From the NCBI RefSeq assembly GCF_003384725.1, contig NZ_QNVV01000004.1, positions 177,052 through 241,051 on the forward strand: DNA of 64,000 nt, written 5' to 3'. The notes under the pieces were generated by a model that saw only the letters and a list, made by a program, of their open reading frames with translations, was not told where the DNA came from and made no database searches. Source of the DNA: Chryseobacterium pennipullorum (GTDB lineage: Bacteria > Bacteroidota > Bacteroidia > Flavobacteriales > Weeksellaceae). How positions within the stretch are numbered: the stretch's first letter is position 1; each line of letters starts with the position of its first letter. A program made the position numbers and the translations under genes. This document shows, piece by piece, positions 25,785 through 33,356 of the stretch.

Positions 25785-26417
25785 ATGCACGAACAGTTCA
25801 ATTTTGCCATAGAAGTCCTTGGAACCATTGCATTCTCCATGTCCGGCAGTTTTGCTGCAATGCAAAAGCGCCTGGATCCGTTTGGGGTACTCATTATTGC
25901 CTTTGTCACCTCTGTGGGGGGAGGAACTGTTAGGGATCTCCTGCTGGATATTCCTGTATTCTGGATGCATGATCTTCTGATGTGTGTCCTCATTCTGATG
26001 ACCAGCATTTTCTCAATGATATTCAAATCGCTTGAAAAGAATTTCAAAGTGACCCTGTTTATTTTTGATAGTTTCGGATTGGGACTGTTTACCATTATCG
26101 GAATCCAGAAGGGTTTAAATGTAGGCATTCACCCGTTGATCTGTATTGGGCTGGGAACCATTACCGGTTGTTTTGGAGGTATTATCCGGGATATATTGTT
26201 GAATAGAATTCCCCTGATTTTCAGGAAAGAGATCTATGCTACAGCCTGTATTGTCGGAGGTTCCGCCTATTTACTGATGACCAGGTACGCCCCGCTGTCT
26301 TATACCTTTATACAGATTTTCACGATTCTGTTAATTGTGGCCATCCGTACTTTAGCAGTCAAATACCATTGGCAGATGCCTAAGTTTTATGGATACGATC
26401 AAACTTCAGAAATGTAG
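25785..26417 (+). CDS. TRIC/YicG-type (UPF0126) cation channel protein
   Basis: 210 residues with about seven hydrophobic helices. The two halves repeat a pattern: AFSMSGSFAAMQKRLDPFGVLIIAFVTSVGGGTVRDLL and then LGTITGCFGGIIRDILLNRIPLIF, with GGGTxRD and GGxxRD re-entrant motifs of the TRIC/YicG family. In bacteria these are trimeric monovalent cation channels of the inner membrane. The start abuts the 14-base repeat; an upstream AT-rich stretch offers no SD. Confidence 0.88.
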   Translation: MHEQFNFAIEVLGTIAFSMSGSFAAMQKRLDPFGVLIIAFVTSVGGGTVRDLLLDIPVFWMHDLLMCVLILMTSIFSMIFKSLEKNFKVTLFIFDSFGLGLFTIIGIQKGLNVGIHPLICIGLGTITGCFGGIIRDILLNRIPLIFRKEIYATACIVGGSAYLLMTRYAPLSYTFIQIFTILLIVAIRTLAVKYHWQMPKFYGYDQTSEM

Positions 26418-26479
26418 GTATTCTTCAGAAATAACATGTTACATATGTTTTTGAACCGTTCTCACTTATAAAAACAAAA

Positions 26480-26504
26480 AAAGTCCTGAAAAATCAGGAC
26501 TTTT
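26480..26504. terminator. Bidirectional terminator between TRIC and TPR genes
   Basis: AAAGTCCTGA, loop AAAA, TCAGGACTTTT. The arms are flanked by an A run on the left and a T run on the right, so it works on both strands and serves the converging genes. Confidence 0.8.
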
Positions 26505-26522
26505 ATAGTATATTTTCATTGA

Positions 26523-27092
26523 TTAGAAGAACTTTCCTCTATTTCTCATATTAGGATTATGCATATGCTTTTGCATGGTCGGCATTTTCAGCTGGTCTTT
26601 CATCATTTTGATCTGATCGGTCATCATTCCTGCGCTGTCCAGCCTTTTGGCTTCCTCGAGTAATTTTTGTCCTTCCTGTTTTCTTCCTTTAGAGATTGCT
26701 GAGGCTGCAAGATTTAAAGTAGCCATCGCCCGGTCGTGCTTCATATTCAATCCGTACTCCAGCGCTTTTTTCATCAAAGGCTCTACTTTTGTCGGATGGT
26801 CCTGAGCTTGCGTAAGACCCAGCAGGTAATGGAAATATCCATACTGTGACTGATGAAGCTGGCCCTTATAATCTTTTATCTTTGTCAACCATTCTGCGGC
26901 TTTTTCCATGTTCTGTTTTCTCAGTTGCCAGAAAGCAAGGAGAATATATTCATTTTTAAAGAAAAGCACAATCGGGAATGCAGCCAAAAGAAAAACAACA
27001 ATTCCCCAACCCAGATTTCTTGTGAAAATCATCATGTAAAGTCCTGCCAGGATTAGAATCGCTGCTACTGCAATTTTTATATATTTATTCAT
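26523..27092 (-). CDS. TPR-containing inner membrane protein, hypothetical
   Basis: 189 residues. Two membrane helices at the N-terminus (~5-20 and ~25-45, LGWGIVVFLLAAFPIVLFF) are followed by a soluble helical part with TPR-like repeats: KAAEWLTKIKDYKGQLHQSQYGYFHYLLGLTQAQ and RAMATLNLAASAISKGRKQEG. The C-terminus is basic and Met-rich. It is 70 bases downstream of folA on the same strand and may be read with it. No specific function can be assigned. Confidence 0.75.
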   Translation of the reverse strand: MNKYIKIAVAAILILAGLYMMIFTRNLGWGIVVFLLAAFPIVLFFKNEYILLAFWQLRKQNMEKAAEWLTKIKDYKGQLHQSQYGYFHYLLGLTQAQDHPTKVEPLMKKALEYGLNMKHDRAMATLNLAASAISKGRKQEGQKLLEEAKRLDSAGMMTDQIKMMKDQLKMPTMQKHMHNPNMRNRGKFF

Positions 27093-27162
27093 TATTAAAT
27101 TTTAGAAGTGCAAAGATAAAAAATTTAGCGTTTAGAAGCTACAAGTTAGATCTTAGAATTCC

Positions 27163-27660
27163 TTATGAATCACTCTTTATTTTTTCAAACGTCTGAAAGC
27201 AGAAATCATAACCGTTTTTTTCGTCTTTTTCGTGGCAGATTTCATTGGTCTTTTTCCATATTTTCCCATCTATTTTCGGGAAGAAGGTGTCTGCTTCGAG
27301 GTCCGCTTTCACCAGAGTTACTTCAAGTCGGTCTACAATATCCATTGTCTGTTCATAAATATTTCCGCCACCAATAATAAAGACCTCTTCATCAATCTTT
27401 CTGGCAAATTTCACGGCCTCTTTGATACTTCCTACAATAAGAATACCTTCTTCAAACCAGTCTTTTTTTCTTGAAACAACAATATTTGTACGGTTAGGAA
27501 GCGGTTTCCCGATACTTTCATACGTCTTTCGTCCCATAATGATAGGATGTCCTGACGTAAGATCCTTAAAATGTTTCAAATCCTTCGGAAGATGCCAAAG
27601 CAACTGGTTTTCAAAACCAATTTCATTTTTCTCTCCCATTGCCACTACTATTGTTGTCAT
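27163..27660 (-). CDS. folA: Dihydrofolate reductase
   Basis: 165 residues, standard length. The N-terminal VVAMGEKNEIGFENQLLWHLP holds the W in the substrate loop. The catalytic acidic residue lies in LPKDLKHFK. PIIMGRKTYESIGKPLPNR is the NADPH-binding block and VFIIGGGNIYEQTM the GG motif. It reduces dihydrofolate with NADPH. The gene is divergent from lemA; TAATTTTG (plus 27678-27685, minus strand) is a probable -7 box. Confidence 0.95.
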   Translation of the reverse strand: MTTIVVAMGEKNEIGFENQLLWHLPKDLKHFKDLTSGHPIIMGRKTYESIGKPLPNRTNIVVSRKKDWFEEGILIVGSIKEAVKFARKIDEEVFIIGGGNIYEQTMDIVDRLEVTLVKADLEADTFFPKIDGKIWKKTNEICHEKDEKNGYDFCFQTFEKIKSDS

Positions 27661-27677
27661 TCAATTATAATTTTTTA

Positions 27678-27714
27678 CAAAATTAGCACATAATTTGTAT
27701 ATTTGATTAGCACA
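27678..27714. promoter_or_regulatory. Divergent folA/lemA promoter region
   Basis: Minus-strand TAATTTTG (27678-27685) points to folA and plus-strand TATATTTG (27698-27705) to lemA. The 9-mer ATTAGCACA occurs directly at 27682-27690 and 27706-27714, 24 bases apart, next to both boxes. No good -33 element was seen for either. Confidence 0.45.
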
Positions 27715-27735
27715 AAAAATTAAAAAAAATAAACT

Positions 27736-28341
27736 ATGAAAAATAAAGGATGTCTGGGCGCAGGAACCATCGGTATAGCCCTCCTTATTATCGTTGTTGT
27801 TCTATTCTTCTGGGGAAAAAGCGGCTACAATAACTTTGTAACCAAAGAACAGACCGTTAACACAAAATGGTCGAATATTGAAACTGTATATCAGAAAAGG
27901 GCCAACCTTATTCCTAACCTGGAAAGAACGGTAAAATCTTATTCAAAATTTGAGCAGGAAACACTAACACAAGTGGTTGAAGCGCGTTCCAAAGCTACTT
28001 CTATCAACATCGACCCAACCAACATGACAGATGCTGATATCGCTAAATTTCAGGCTGCACAGGGAGAATTATCCGGAGCATTAAGCCGTTTGATGGCCGT
28101 AGTGGAATCTTACCCGAACTTAAAAGCAGACCAGCAGTACATCAATTTTCAACGTGAATATACCGCTATTGAAAACAGCATCAGAACTGAAACGGTATAC
28201 TACAACGAGGCTGCCCAGGATTACAACACTTCTATCAAGACATTCCCAAACAATATTTTGGCGAATTTCACTAATTTTAAAGAAAAACCATATTTCAAAG
28301 CTGAAGCAGGTGCCAATAAAGCCCCTGAAGTATTCAAATAA
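27736..28341 (+). CDS. lemA: LemA family protein
   Basis: 201 residues. An N-terminal membrane helix (GTIGIALLIIVVVLFFWG) is followed by the LemA helical domain: YNNFVTKEQTVNTKWSNIETVYQKRANLIPNL and later LKADQQYINFQREYTAIENSI. The family is a tail of long helices facing outside the cytoplasm, of unclear function. First gene of a tight LemA-TPM-TPM operon; its stop shares one base with the next start (TAATG). Confidence 0.92.
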   Translation: MKNKGCLGAGTIGIALLIIVVVLFFWGKSGYNNFVTKEQTVNTKWSNIETVYQKRANLIPNLERTVKSYSKFEQETLTQVVEARSKATSINIDPTNMTDADIAKFQAAQGELSGALSRLMAVVESYPNLKADQQYINFQREYTAIENSIRTETVYYNEAAQDYNTSIKTFPNNILANFTNFKEKPYFKAEAGANKAPEVFK

Positions 28342-28769
28342 TGGGTAATTACCTTACAAATAAGCAGATCACTTCCCTTGTGGAAGCGATTCAGTCGGCA
28401 GAAGACCATTCTACAGGTGAGATCAGAGTCCATATCGACTCTACGACGGAAGACCATAATGCAAAAACAGCATTTGAAGTGTTCAAAGAACTCTGTATGG
28501 ATAAAACAACCGATAGGAACGCTGTGCTTTTTCATATCAATTTTGAACAAAAATACCTGACCATCATTGGAGATGTCGGAATTCATGAAAAAGTACACCA
28601 ATCCTTTTGGGATCATCTGCATGACTATGTCACTGCTGAATTTGCCAAAGGAAACTACTACGCTGCTCTGAAAAGCGCCGTCCTTGAAACAGGCCTTGAA
28701 CTAAAAAAATATTTTCCTGTAGAAGGAGAAAACCCAAACCAGCTTCCGAATGAAATTACATTCTCTTAA
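28341..28769 (+). CDS. TPM-domain protein without signal peptide
   Basis: 142 residues. The conserved opening LTNKQITSLVEAIQSAEDHSTGEIRVHID is the TPM (TLP18.3/Psb32/MOLO-1) fold start. YLTIIGDVGIHEKVHQSFWD follows. There is no signal peptide or membrane helix, so the protein is probably cytosolic or membrane-peripheral. It overlaps lemA by one base and the next TPM gene by 20 bases. TPM proteins accompany LemA in many bacteria; the joint function is not established. Confidence 0.88.
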   Translation: MGNYLTNKQITSLVEAIQSAEDHSTGEIRVHIDSTTEDHNAKTAFEVFKELCMDKTTDRNAVLFHINFEQKYLTIIGDVGIHEKVHQSFWDHLHDYVTAEFAKGNYYAALKSAVLETGLELKKYFPVEGENPNQLPNEITFS

Positions 28770-29562
28770 AATAGTATTTTCATTTTTACTCATTTGCTTT
28801 TACACCTTCGTATCGGCACAATATACTGTTCCCGAAAAACCAGCAATTCTTTATCCTGTATACGACGAAGCCGGCCTTCTTTCGCAGCAGGAAAAAGATG
28901 AACTTAACAATAAACTGATTAAGTTTGCAGACTCTACCTCAACGGAAATCGAAGTGGTTATCATCCGTTCTACCAAGGGCGAAGATGTTAACTTCCTTGC
29001 GACCATGTTTGGCCAGAAATGGAAAATCGGGAAAAAGGGAGTAGACAATGGGGTGGTCTTTCTCGTGGCAACAGAAGACCGGACTATGTCTATCCAGCAG
29101 GGCAGGGCGGTGGAACAGTATCTTACCGCATCTGTAGCCGGACAGATTTTAGATTATATTGTAACGCCTAATTTCAGGAAGGGACTTTGGTACGAGGGGA
29201 TTAACCGCGGTACCTCAGCTATTATGGAAGCTGTGCAGGGGAAATTCAAACCTGTAGCTACGACAACGCCTTCCGGTAATGGCAGTGCCTTTAAGGTTCT
29301 GATTATTGCCTTTGTGATTTTCATTATTATTGCTATTCTCTTCGGTAACAGAGGAGGTGGCCGGGGCGGCGGAAATTATGATGACGATGATGATGTGATC
29401 ATCAGCAGAAGAGGACGCAGAAACTACCCCGGAGGATTCTTCCCCTTCCCGGGAGGCTTTGGAGGCGGAGGCTTTGGTGGCGGAAGTTCAGGAGGTGGAG
29501 GTTTCGGAGGCTTCGGCGGAGGCGGAAGTTTCGGAGGCGGTGGAGCTTCCGGAGGATGGTAA
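28750..29562 (+). CDS. TPM-domain protein with signal peptide and Gly-rich tail
   Basis: 270 residues. Signal peptide ends near YTFVSAQ (~25). The TPM domain (~30-165) shows VYDEAGLLSQQEKDELNNKLIKFADSTSTEIEVVII and DNGVVFLVATEDRTMSIQQGRAVE. A membrane helix lies near 181-200 (VLIIAFVIFIIIAILFG). The tail is a low-complexity GGFGGG-type region ending SGGGGASGGW, as in YgcG-like TPM proteins. It is the last gene of the LemA operon and is followed by a strong terminator. Confidence 0.9.
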   Translation: MKLHSLKIVFSFLLICFYTFVSAQYTVPEKPAILYPVYDEAGLLSQQEKDELNNKLIKFADSTSTEIEVVIIRSTKGEDVNFLATMFGQKWKIGKKGVDNGVVFLVATEDRTMSIQQGRAVEQYLTASVAGQILDYIVTPNFRKGLWYEGINRGTSAIMEAVQGKFKPVATTTPSGNGSAFKVLIIAFVIFIIIAILFGNRGGGRGGGNYDDDDDVIISRRGRRNYPGGFFPFPGGFGGGGFGGGSSGGGGFGGFGGGGSFGGGGASGGW

Positions 29563-29591
29563 TATCACAAACAAGACTACAATACATAAAC

Positions 29592-29619
29592 AAATCAGGC
29601 TCAATGGGCCTGATTTTTT
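29592..29619 (+). terminator. Terminator of the LemA operon
   Basis: AAATCAGGC, loop, GCCTGATTT followed by T residues. It lies 30 bases after the stop of the Gly-rich TPM gene. Confidence 0.8.
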
Positions 29620-29759
29620 ATTTAAAAACGTAAAATACATATGTTTCTTTGATTTATTTTAGCATTAAATGGATTTATACATATTAAAAAAATAATAAAT
29701 CAGCACAAAAGCCACCTTTTAATCAATATTTTTTCACTATATTTACTGAAAACAGGATT

Positions 29760-30281
29760 ATGAAGAAGACGCTGGTAGTATTTGCCCACCCCTATCTGGA
29801 GCACTCCAATTCAAATGTAGAACTCATTAATTTCTACGTTCGCCACCAGCATTATACTTTGAGAGATCTTTACGAAGAGTATCCTGATTTTCATATTGCA
29901 GCTTTCAGAGAAAGAAAACGGCTGGCCAACTACGACCGGTTTGTCTTTCAGTTTCCGCTGATCTGGTTTGGAATGCCTCCATTGCTACGATTATGGATTG
30001 ATGAAGTTTTCGACAGAGACTGGCTGCAGCCCAATCAACATAATCCCCTGGAAAACAAAGAAGTTTACATTCTGGTAACCACAGGCGGCAAAGAAAGCTC
30101 GTTCACCAAAGAAGGAACTTACCAATACACCGTTGATGAACTGATCAGCGGGTTGATTGTCTCTCTAAAGGTTTTCAAAGCTGATATCAGACATATTAAA
30201 ATTGTATATCAGGCCAATAAGCTGTCTAAAAAAGAAATTATCCTACATAAAAAAGAGTTTACAGAACTACTGAATCAATAA
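29760..30281 (+). CDS. KefF/KefG-like NAD(P)H oxidoreductase partner
   Basis: 173 residues of the flavodoxin-like fold NQO1/MdaB family. The N-terminal VVFAHPYLEHSNSN and the block FVFQFPLIWFGMPPLLRLWIDEVF are diagnostic. LVTTGGKESSF follows. In E. coli KefF/KefG are soluble partners that activate the glutathione-gated antiporters KefC/KefB. The next gene is a Kef-type antiporter 7 bases downstream, so this protein very likely activates it. Confidence 0.88.
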   Translation: MKKTLVVFAHPYLEHSNSNVELINFYVRHQHYTLRDLYEEYPDFHIAAFRERKRLANYDRFVFQFPLIWFGMPPLLRLWIDEVFDRDWLQPNQHNPLENKEVYILVTTGGKESSFTKEGTYQYTVDELISGLIVSLKVFKADIRHIKIVYQANKLSKKEIILHKKEFTELLNQ

Positions 30282-30288
30282 ATCGCAT

Positions 30289-32175
30289 ATGGAATCCAGT
30301 TTAGCAATGAGTACATTAATTTTTCTGGGGGTAGCCATTATTATGGTTCCATTGGCCCGGAAATTCGGATTGAGTTCTGTGATCGGTTATATTTTAGGGG
30401 GAATTATTATTGGTCCGTATGTTCTACGGCTTACAGGTAACAATGTGAATGACATTATGCACGCCAGTGAATTCGGGGTCATTATGCTGTTGTTTATCGT
30501 AGGCCTGGAGCTGGAACCCCGGAAATTCTGGGAAATGCGTAAAAAAATAATCGGTTTGGGGCTTACCCAGATGTTGCTTACCATCTCATTACTCTTTTTG
30601 GTTTTCATCAGCGTAGGATGGAGAATTGATAAAGCTGTTGCGGTTGCCATGTGTTTTGCTTTATCTTCTACGGCTATTGTACTGCAGACCTTGCAGGAAA
30701 AGAATAATTTTAATACAACGGCTGGAGAAGCTTCTTTTTCTACTTTACTGTTTCAGGATATTTCCGTAATCCCTATTCTGGCAATACTTCCTATTGTCGC
30801 CAATTATAAGGCGAAGCACCACGATAATGAAATTCAGATCCTGATCCAGAAGCTGCCGGAGTGGCTTCAGGCAGGAACGGTAATTCTCGGGGTTGCCCTG
30901 TTAATATTACTGGGCAGATATGTCTTCGTTCCTTTTTTACGATATGTTTCAAAATCAGGTATGACAGAACTGCTGACAGCCTCTTCCCTGTTTCTTGTGA
31001 TTGGCGTTTCCGAACTGATGATTGTAATCGGACTTTCCCCTGCATTGGGAGCATTTCTTGCAGGAGTGATGCTCGCCAACAGTGAATTCAGGCATGAACT
31101 TGAAGCACAGATCAACCCTTTTAAAGGACTGTTGCTGGCGGTTTTTTTTGTCAGTGTAGGATCAACCATCAATTTTAATATCATTCAAAAAGATCCATTA
31201 TTTATATTCAGTACGGTCTTTGCGGTACTGGCTGTTAAATTTGCTGTGCTGTATGCGATTGGCAGGTTTTTCAGGGTAGACACCTCGCAGAGCCTTTTTT
31301 ATGCATTTGCCCTTTCCCAGGTAGGAGAATTTGCATTTGTACTGATTAATTACGCATCGGATCTTTATCTTTTAGGCCCTGAAATGAATGCACAGATGAT
31401 GGCTGTTACAGCAATTACCATGTGTATTACCCCCATTCTTTTGATCGTTAATGACAAGTTTATCACTCCTAAATTCATAAAGGAAATTCCTGAGGAGGAA
31501 AATGATTTTAATATTCTCGACAATACTGTTACCCAAAAGAAAATTATCATTGTAGGGTTTGGACATTTTGGAAGTACGGTAGGGCGGCTTTTAAAAGCGA
31601 ATAAAATATCAGCCACGGTTTTAGACAGAGACTCGGATCGGGTGAAGCTGTTACGAAGCTATGGTTTTAAAGTATATTATGGCGATGCAACAAGAATTCC
31701 CATTTTACGGGCAGCAGGAATTGAAGAGGCTGAGATTTTGGTCTTATGTCTTGATGATCCTGATGATAATAAGTTTGTAGCAGATCTTGTTCGTGAGCAT
31801 TACCCTAAAGTGAAAATCTTTGTGAGGGCAAAAAACAGAATTGATGCTTATGACTACCTGAATAACGGGATCAATAATATCTACCGTGAAACATTAGGAA
31901 CGGCAGTGGACATGGCTGTCGATGTCCTGCATGAAACAGGAATGAGAAAGTATGCAGCGAGACGTCTTGGACAAAGATTCATGGCTATTGATAAAGCCTC
32001 AATCCGTAAACTGGCCAAAATGGACGATGACGATGATATTGCTTTATTTACCACAAAAGAAATCCTCCAGCGTGAGGAGGAATTATTAGCATACGATAAT
32101 CTTAATTTTGATAATAAAAACTGGGAAGGATCCCCATCTGCAGATGAAGAAGATGAGGATGATTCCCAAAATTGA
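30289..32175 (+). CDS. Kef-type monovalent cation:proton antiporter
   Basis: 628 residues. Twelve or so membrane helices (~1-385) of the CPA2 family, with ALSSTAIVLQTL and FQDISVIPILAILP (the acidic antiporter core), and FALSQVGEFAFVLI. A cytoplasmic RCK/KTN domain (~405-540) has IIVGFGHFGSTVGRLL and VLDRDSDRV, the Rossmann nucleotide-binding motif. The tail is very acidic (SADEEDEDDSQ). Kef systems export potassium during electrophile stress and acidify the cytoplasm. Coupled to its KefF-like partner; linked to a glutathione or other thiol signal only by analogy. Confidence 0.92.
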   Translation: MESSLAMSTLIFLGVAIIMVPLARKFGLSSVIGYILGGIIIGPYVLRLTGNNVNDIMHASEFGVIMLLFIVGLELEPRKFWEMRKKIIGLGLTQMLLTISLLFLVFISVGWRIDKAVAVAMCFALSSTAIVLQTLQEKNNFNTTAGEASFSTLLFQDISVIPILAILPIVANYKAKHHDNEIQILIQKLPEWLQAGTVILGVALLILLGRYVFVPFLRYVSKSGMTELLTASSLFLVIGVSELMIVIGLSPALGAFLAGVMLANSEFRHELEAQINPFKGLLLAVFFVSVGSTINFNIIQKDPLFIFSTVFAVLAVKFAVLYAIGRFFRVDTSQSLFYAFALSQVGEFAFVLINYASDLYLLGPEMNAQMMAVTAITMCITPILLIVNDKFITPKFIKEIPEEENDFNILDNTVTQKKIIIVGFGHFGSTVGRLLKANKISATVLDRDSDRVKLLRSYGFKVYYGDATRIPILRAAGIEEAEILVLCLDDPDDNKFVADLVREHYPKVKIFVRAKNRIDAYDYLNNGINNIYRETLGTAVDMAVDVLHETGMRKYAARRLGQRFMAIDKASIRKLAKMDDDDDIALFTTKEILQREEELLAYDNLNFDNKNWEGSPSADEEDEDDSQN

Positions 32176-32318
32176 TTTATTGAATCACTGCTCAGAATAA
32201 TTTTCTGATCTAACCATTTTGAAGTGATGGGATGGAAGAGGAAATGTATGAAAATTATCAATGAGATCTTTCTCTAAGATCATCCAAACCTCTATCTTCC
32301 ATTTTCCAGTCGCTGCTG

Positions 32319-33134
32319 TTATTGAATGTTCACACTTCCACCGCTGCTTTCTTCTTTTGTAACGTTTTTAAGCTCACCTTTTCTCACGATGTCTACACTA
32401 CCCCCGGAAGAAGCTCCCGCTTTAACAGAGGAAACGGCACCGATGTTGATACTCGCCCCGCTGGATGCATCAGCTTCTACATGATCTGCAATAACAGCAC
32501 CAGCTGAGATACTGCTTCCGGAAGAGGAGGTAATATCAGCATTTTTTGCTTTTCCGGAAATATCTATACTTGATCCTGAAGAAGATTCAATATCCAGATT
32601 CACCGCCCATATTTTTCCACTGAAATTACTGCTGCTGCCCGCATTGATTTCAAAATCATTCGCTTCAAGATCTCCTGAAACGCTGCCTGCACTTGATATT
32701 TCTACAGTTGTTTTCTCTTGGGTAAATTTATCTTTTACCATAATACTTGCTGCAGAACCTGCGGTAAGCTTGGAAAAGTCTTTTGCATAAATTTTTGCTT
32801 TTACCTTATTGCTGTTCATCACCCTGATACCTGGCTTATAATGAATATGCAGCTTCCCGCCGTCATTGTCTACTAGAATTTCATTGATAATACTCTGAGG
32901 AGCAGAAATCTCCACTCGTTCTGTCTCTGACTTTATGACTTCTGCTTCTATCGCCTGAGAAACCTCAATTTCATCGAAATCCCCATTAAATTCTTTATGC
33001 TGTAGCGGCCCACTGTCATTCGTGACAACTTTTTCTACCCAGTTGCTTTTCTCTCTGTTTCTTTTCTCATGTTTTTCGTTGCATGAGGCTAACACCACTA
33101 AGGCCGAAAAAATAAAAAGGCTCTTTGTTTTCAT
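32319..33134 (-). CDS. Head-GIN (DUF2807) domain lipoprotein
   Basis: 271 residues from ATG at 33134. The lipobox is LVVLASC. The mature part is a right-handed beta-helix-like repeat of Asn/Ser/Gly-rich strands: SKLTAGSAASIMVKDK, TTVEISSAGSVSGDLEA, DIESSSGSSIDISGKAK and so on, the DUF2807 pattern. The C-terminus repeats SSGGSV. Bacteroidetes encode many such adhesin-like surface lipoproteins, of unknown role. The upstream in-frame start at 33182 would remove the signal peptide from the N-terminus and is rejected. Confidence 0.85.
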   Translation of the reverse strand: MKTKSLFIFSALVVLASCNEKHEKRNREKSNWVEKVVTNDSGPLQHKEFNGDFDEIEVSQAIEAEVIKSETERVEISAPQSIINEILVDNDGGKLHIHYKPGIRVMNSNKVKAKIYAKDFSKLTAGSAASIMVKDKFTQEKTTVEISSAGSVSGDLEANDFEINAGSSSNFSGKIWAVNLDIESSSGSSIDISGKAKNADITSSSGSSISAGAVIADHVEADASSGASINIGAVSSVKAGASSGGSVDIVRKGELKNVTKEESSGGSVNIQ

Positions 33135-33356
33135 ATATATTGTTTTATCGATTATTCTTCTGATTCTTTCTTTAATTGACAACTAATTTATAAAAAATAT
33201 TACATTACATTTAAAAATACTGTAAATGGCTGTAAATGGATCTATGATTCAGAACATTTCAAGGTCCTCAAAAACAGCATTTGAAAAATACATACAGCCC
33301 AAAAAGCTTTATGAAGTAAGTTTTTAATATCTTTATACTTTAATAACAACTATTTT

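Noticed and set aside
25609..25812. 67-residue plus-strand frame before TRIC
   Set aside because: It ends inside the TRIC gene, reads through the 14-base repeat and resembles no family; more likely decayed or chance.
28221..28622. 133-residue minus-strand frame
   Set aside because: Antisense to the LemA/TPM genes that overlap tightly and have known families.
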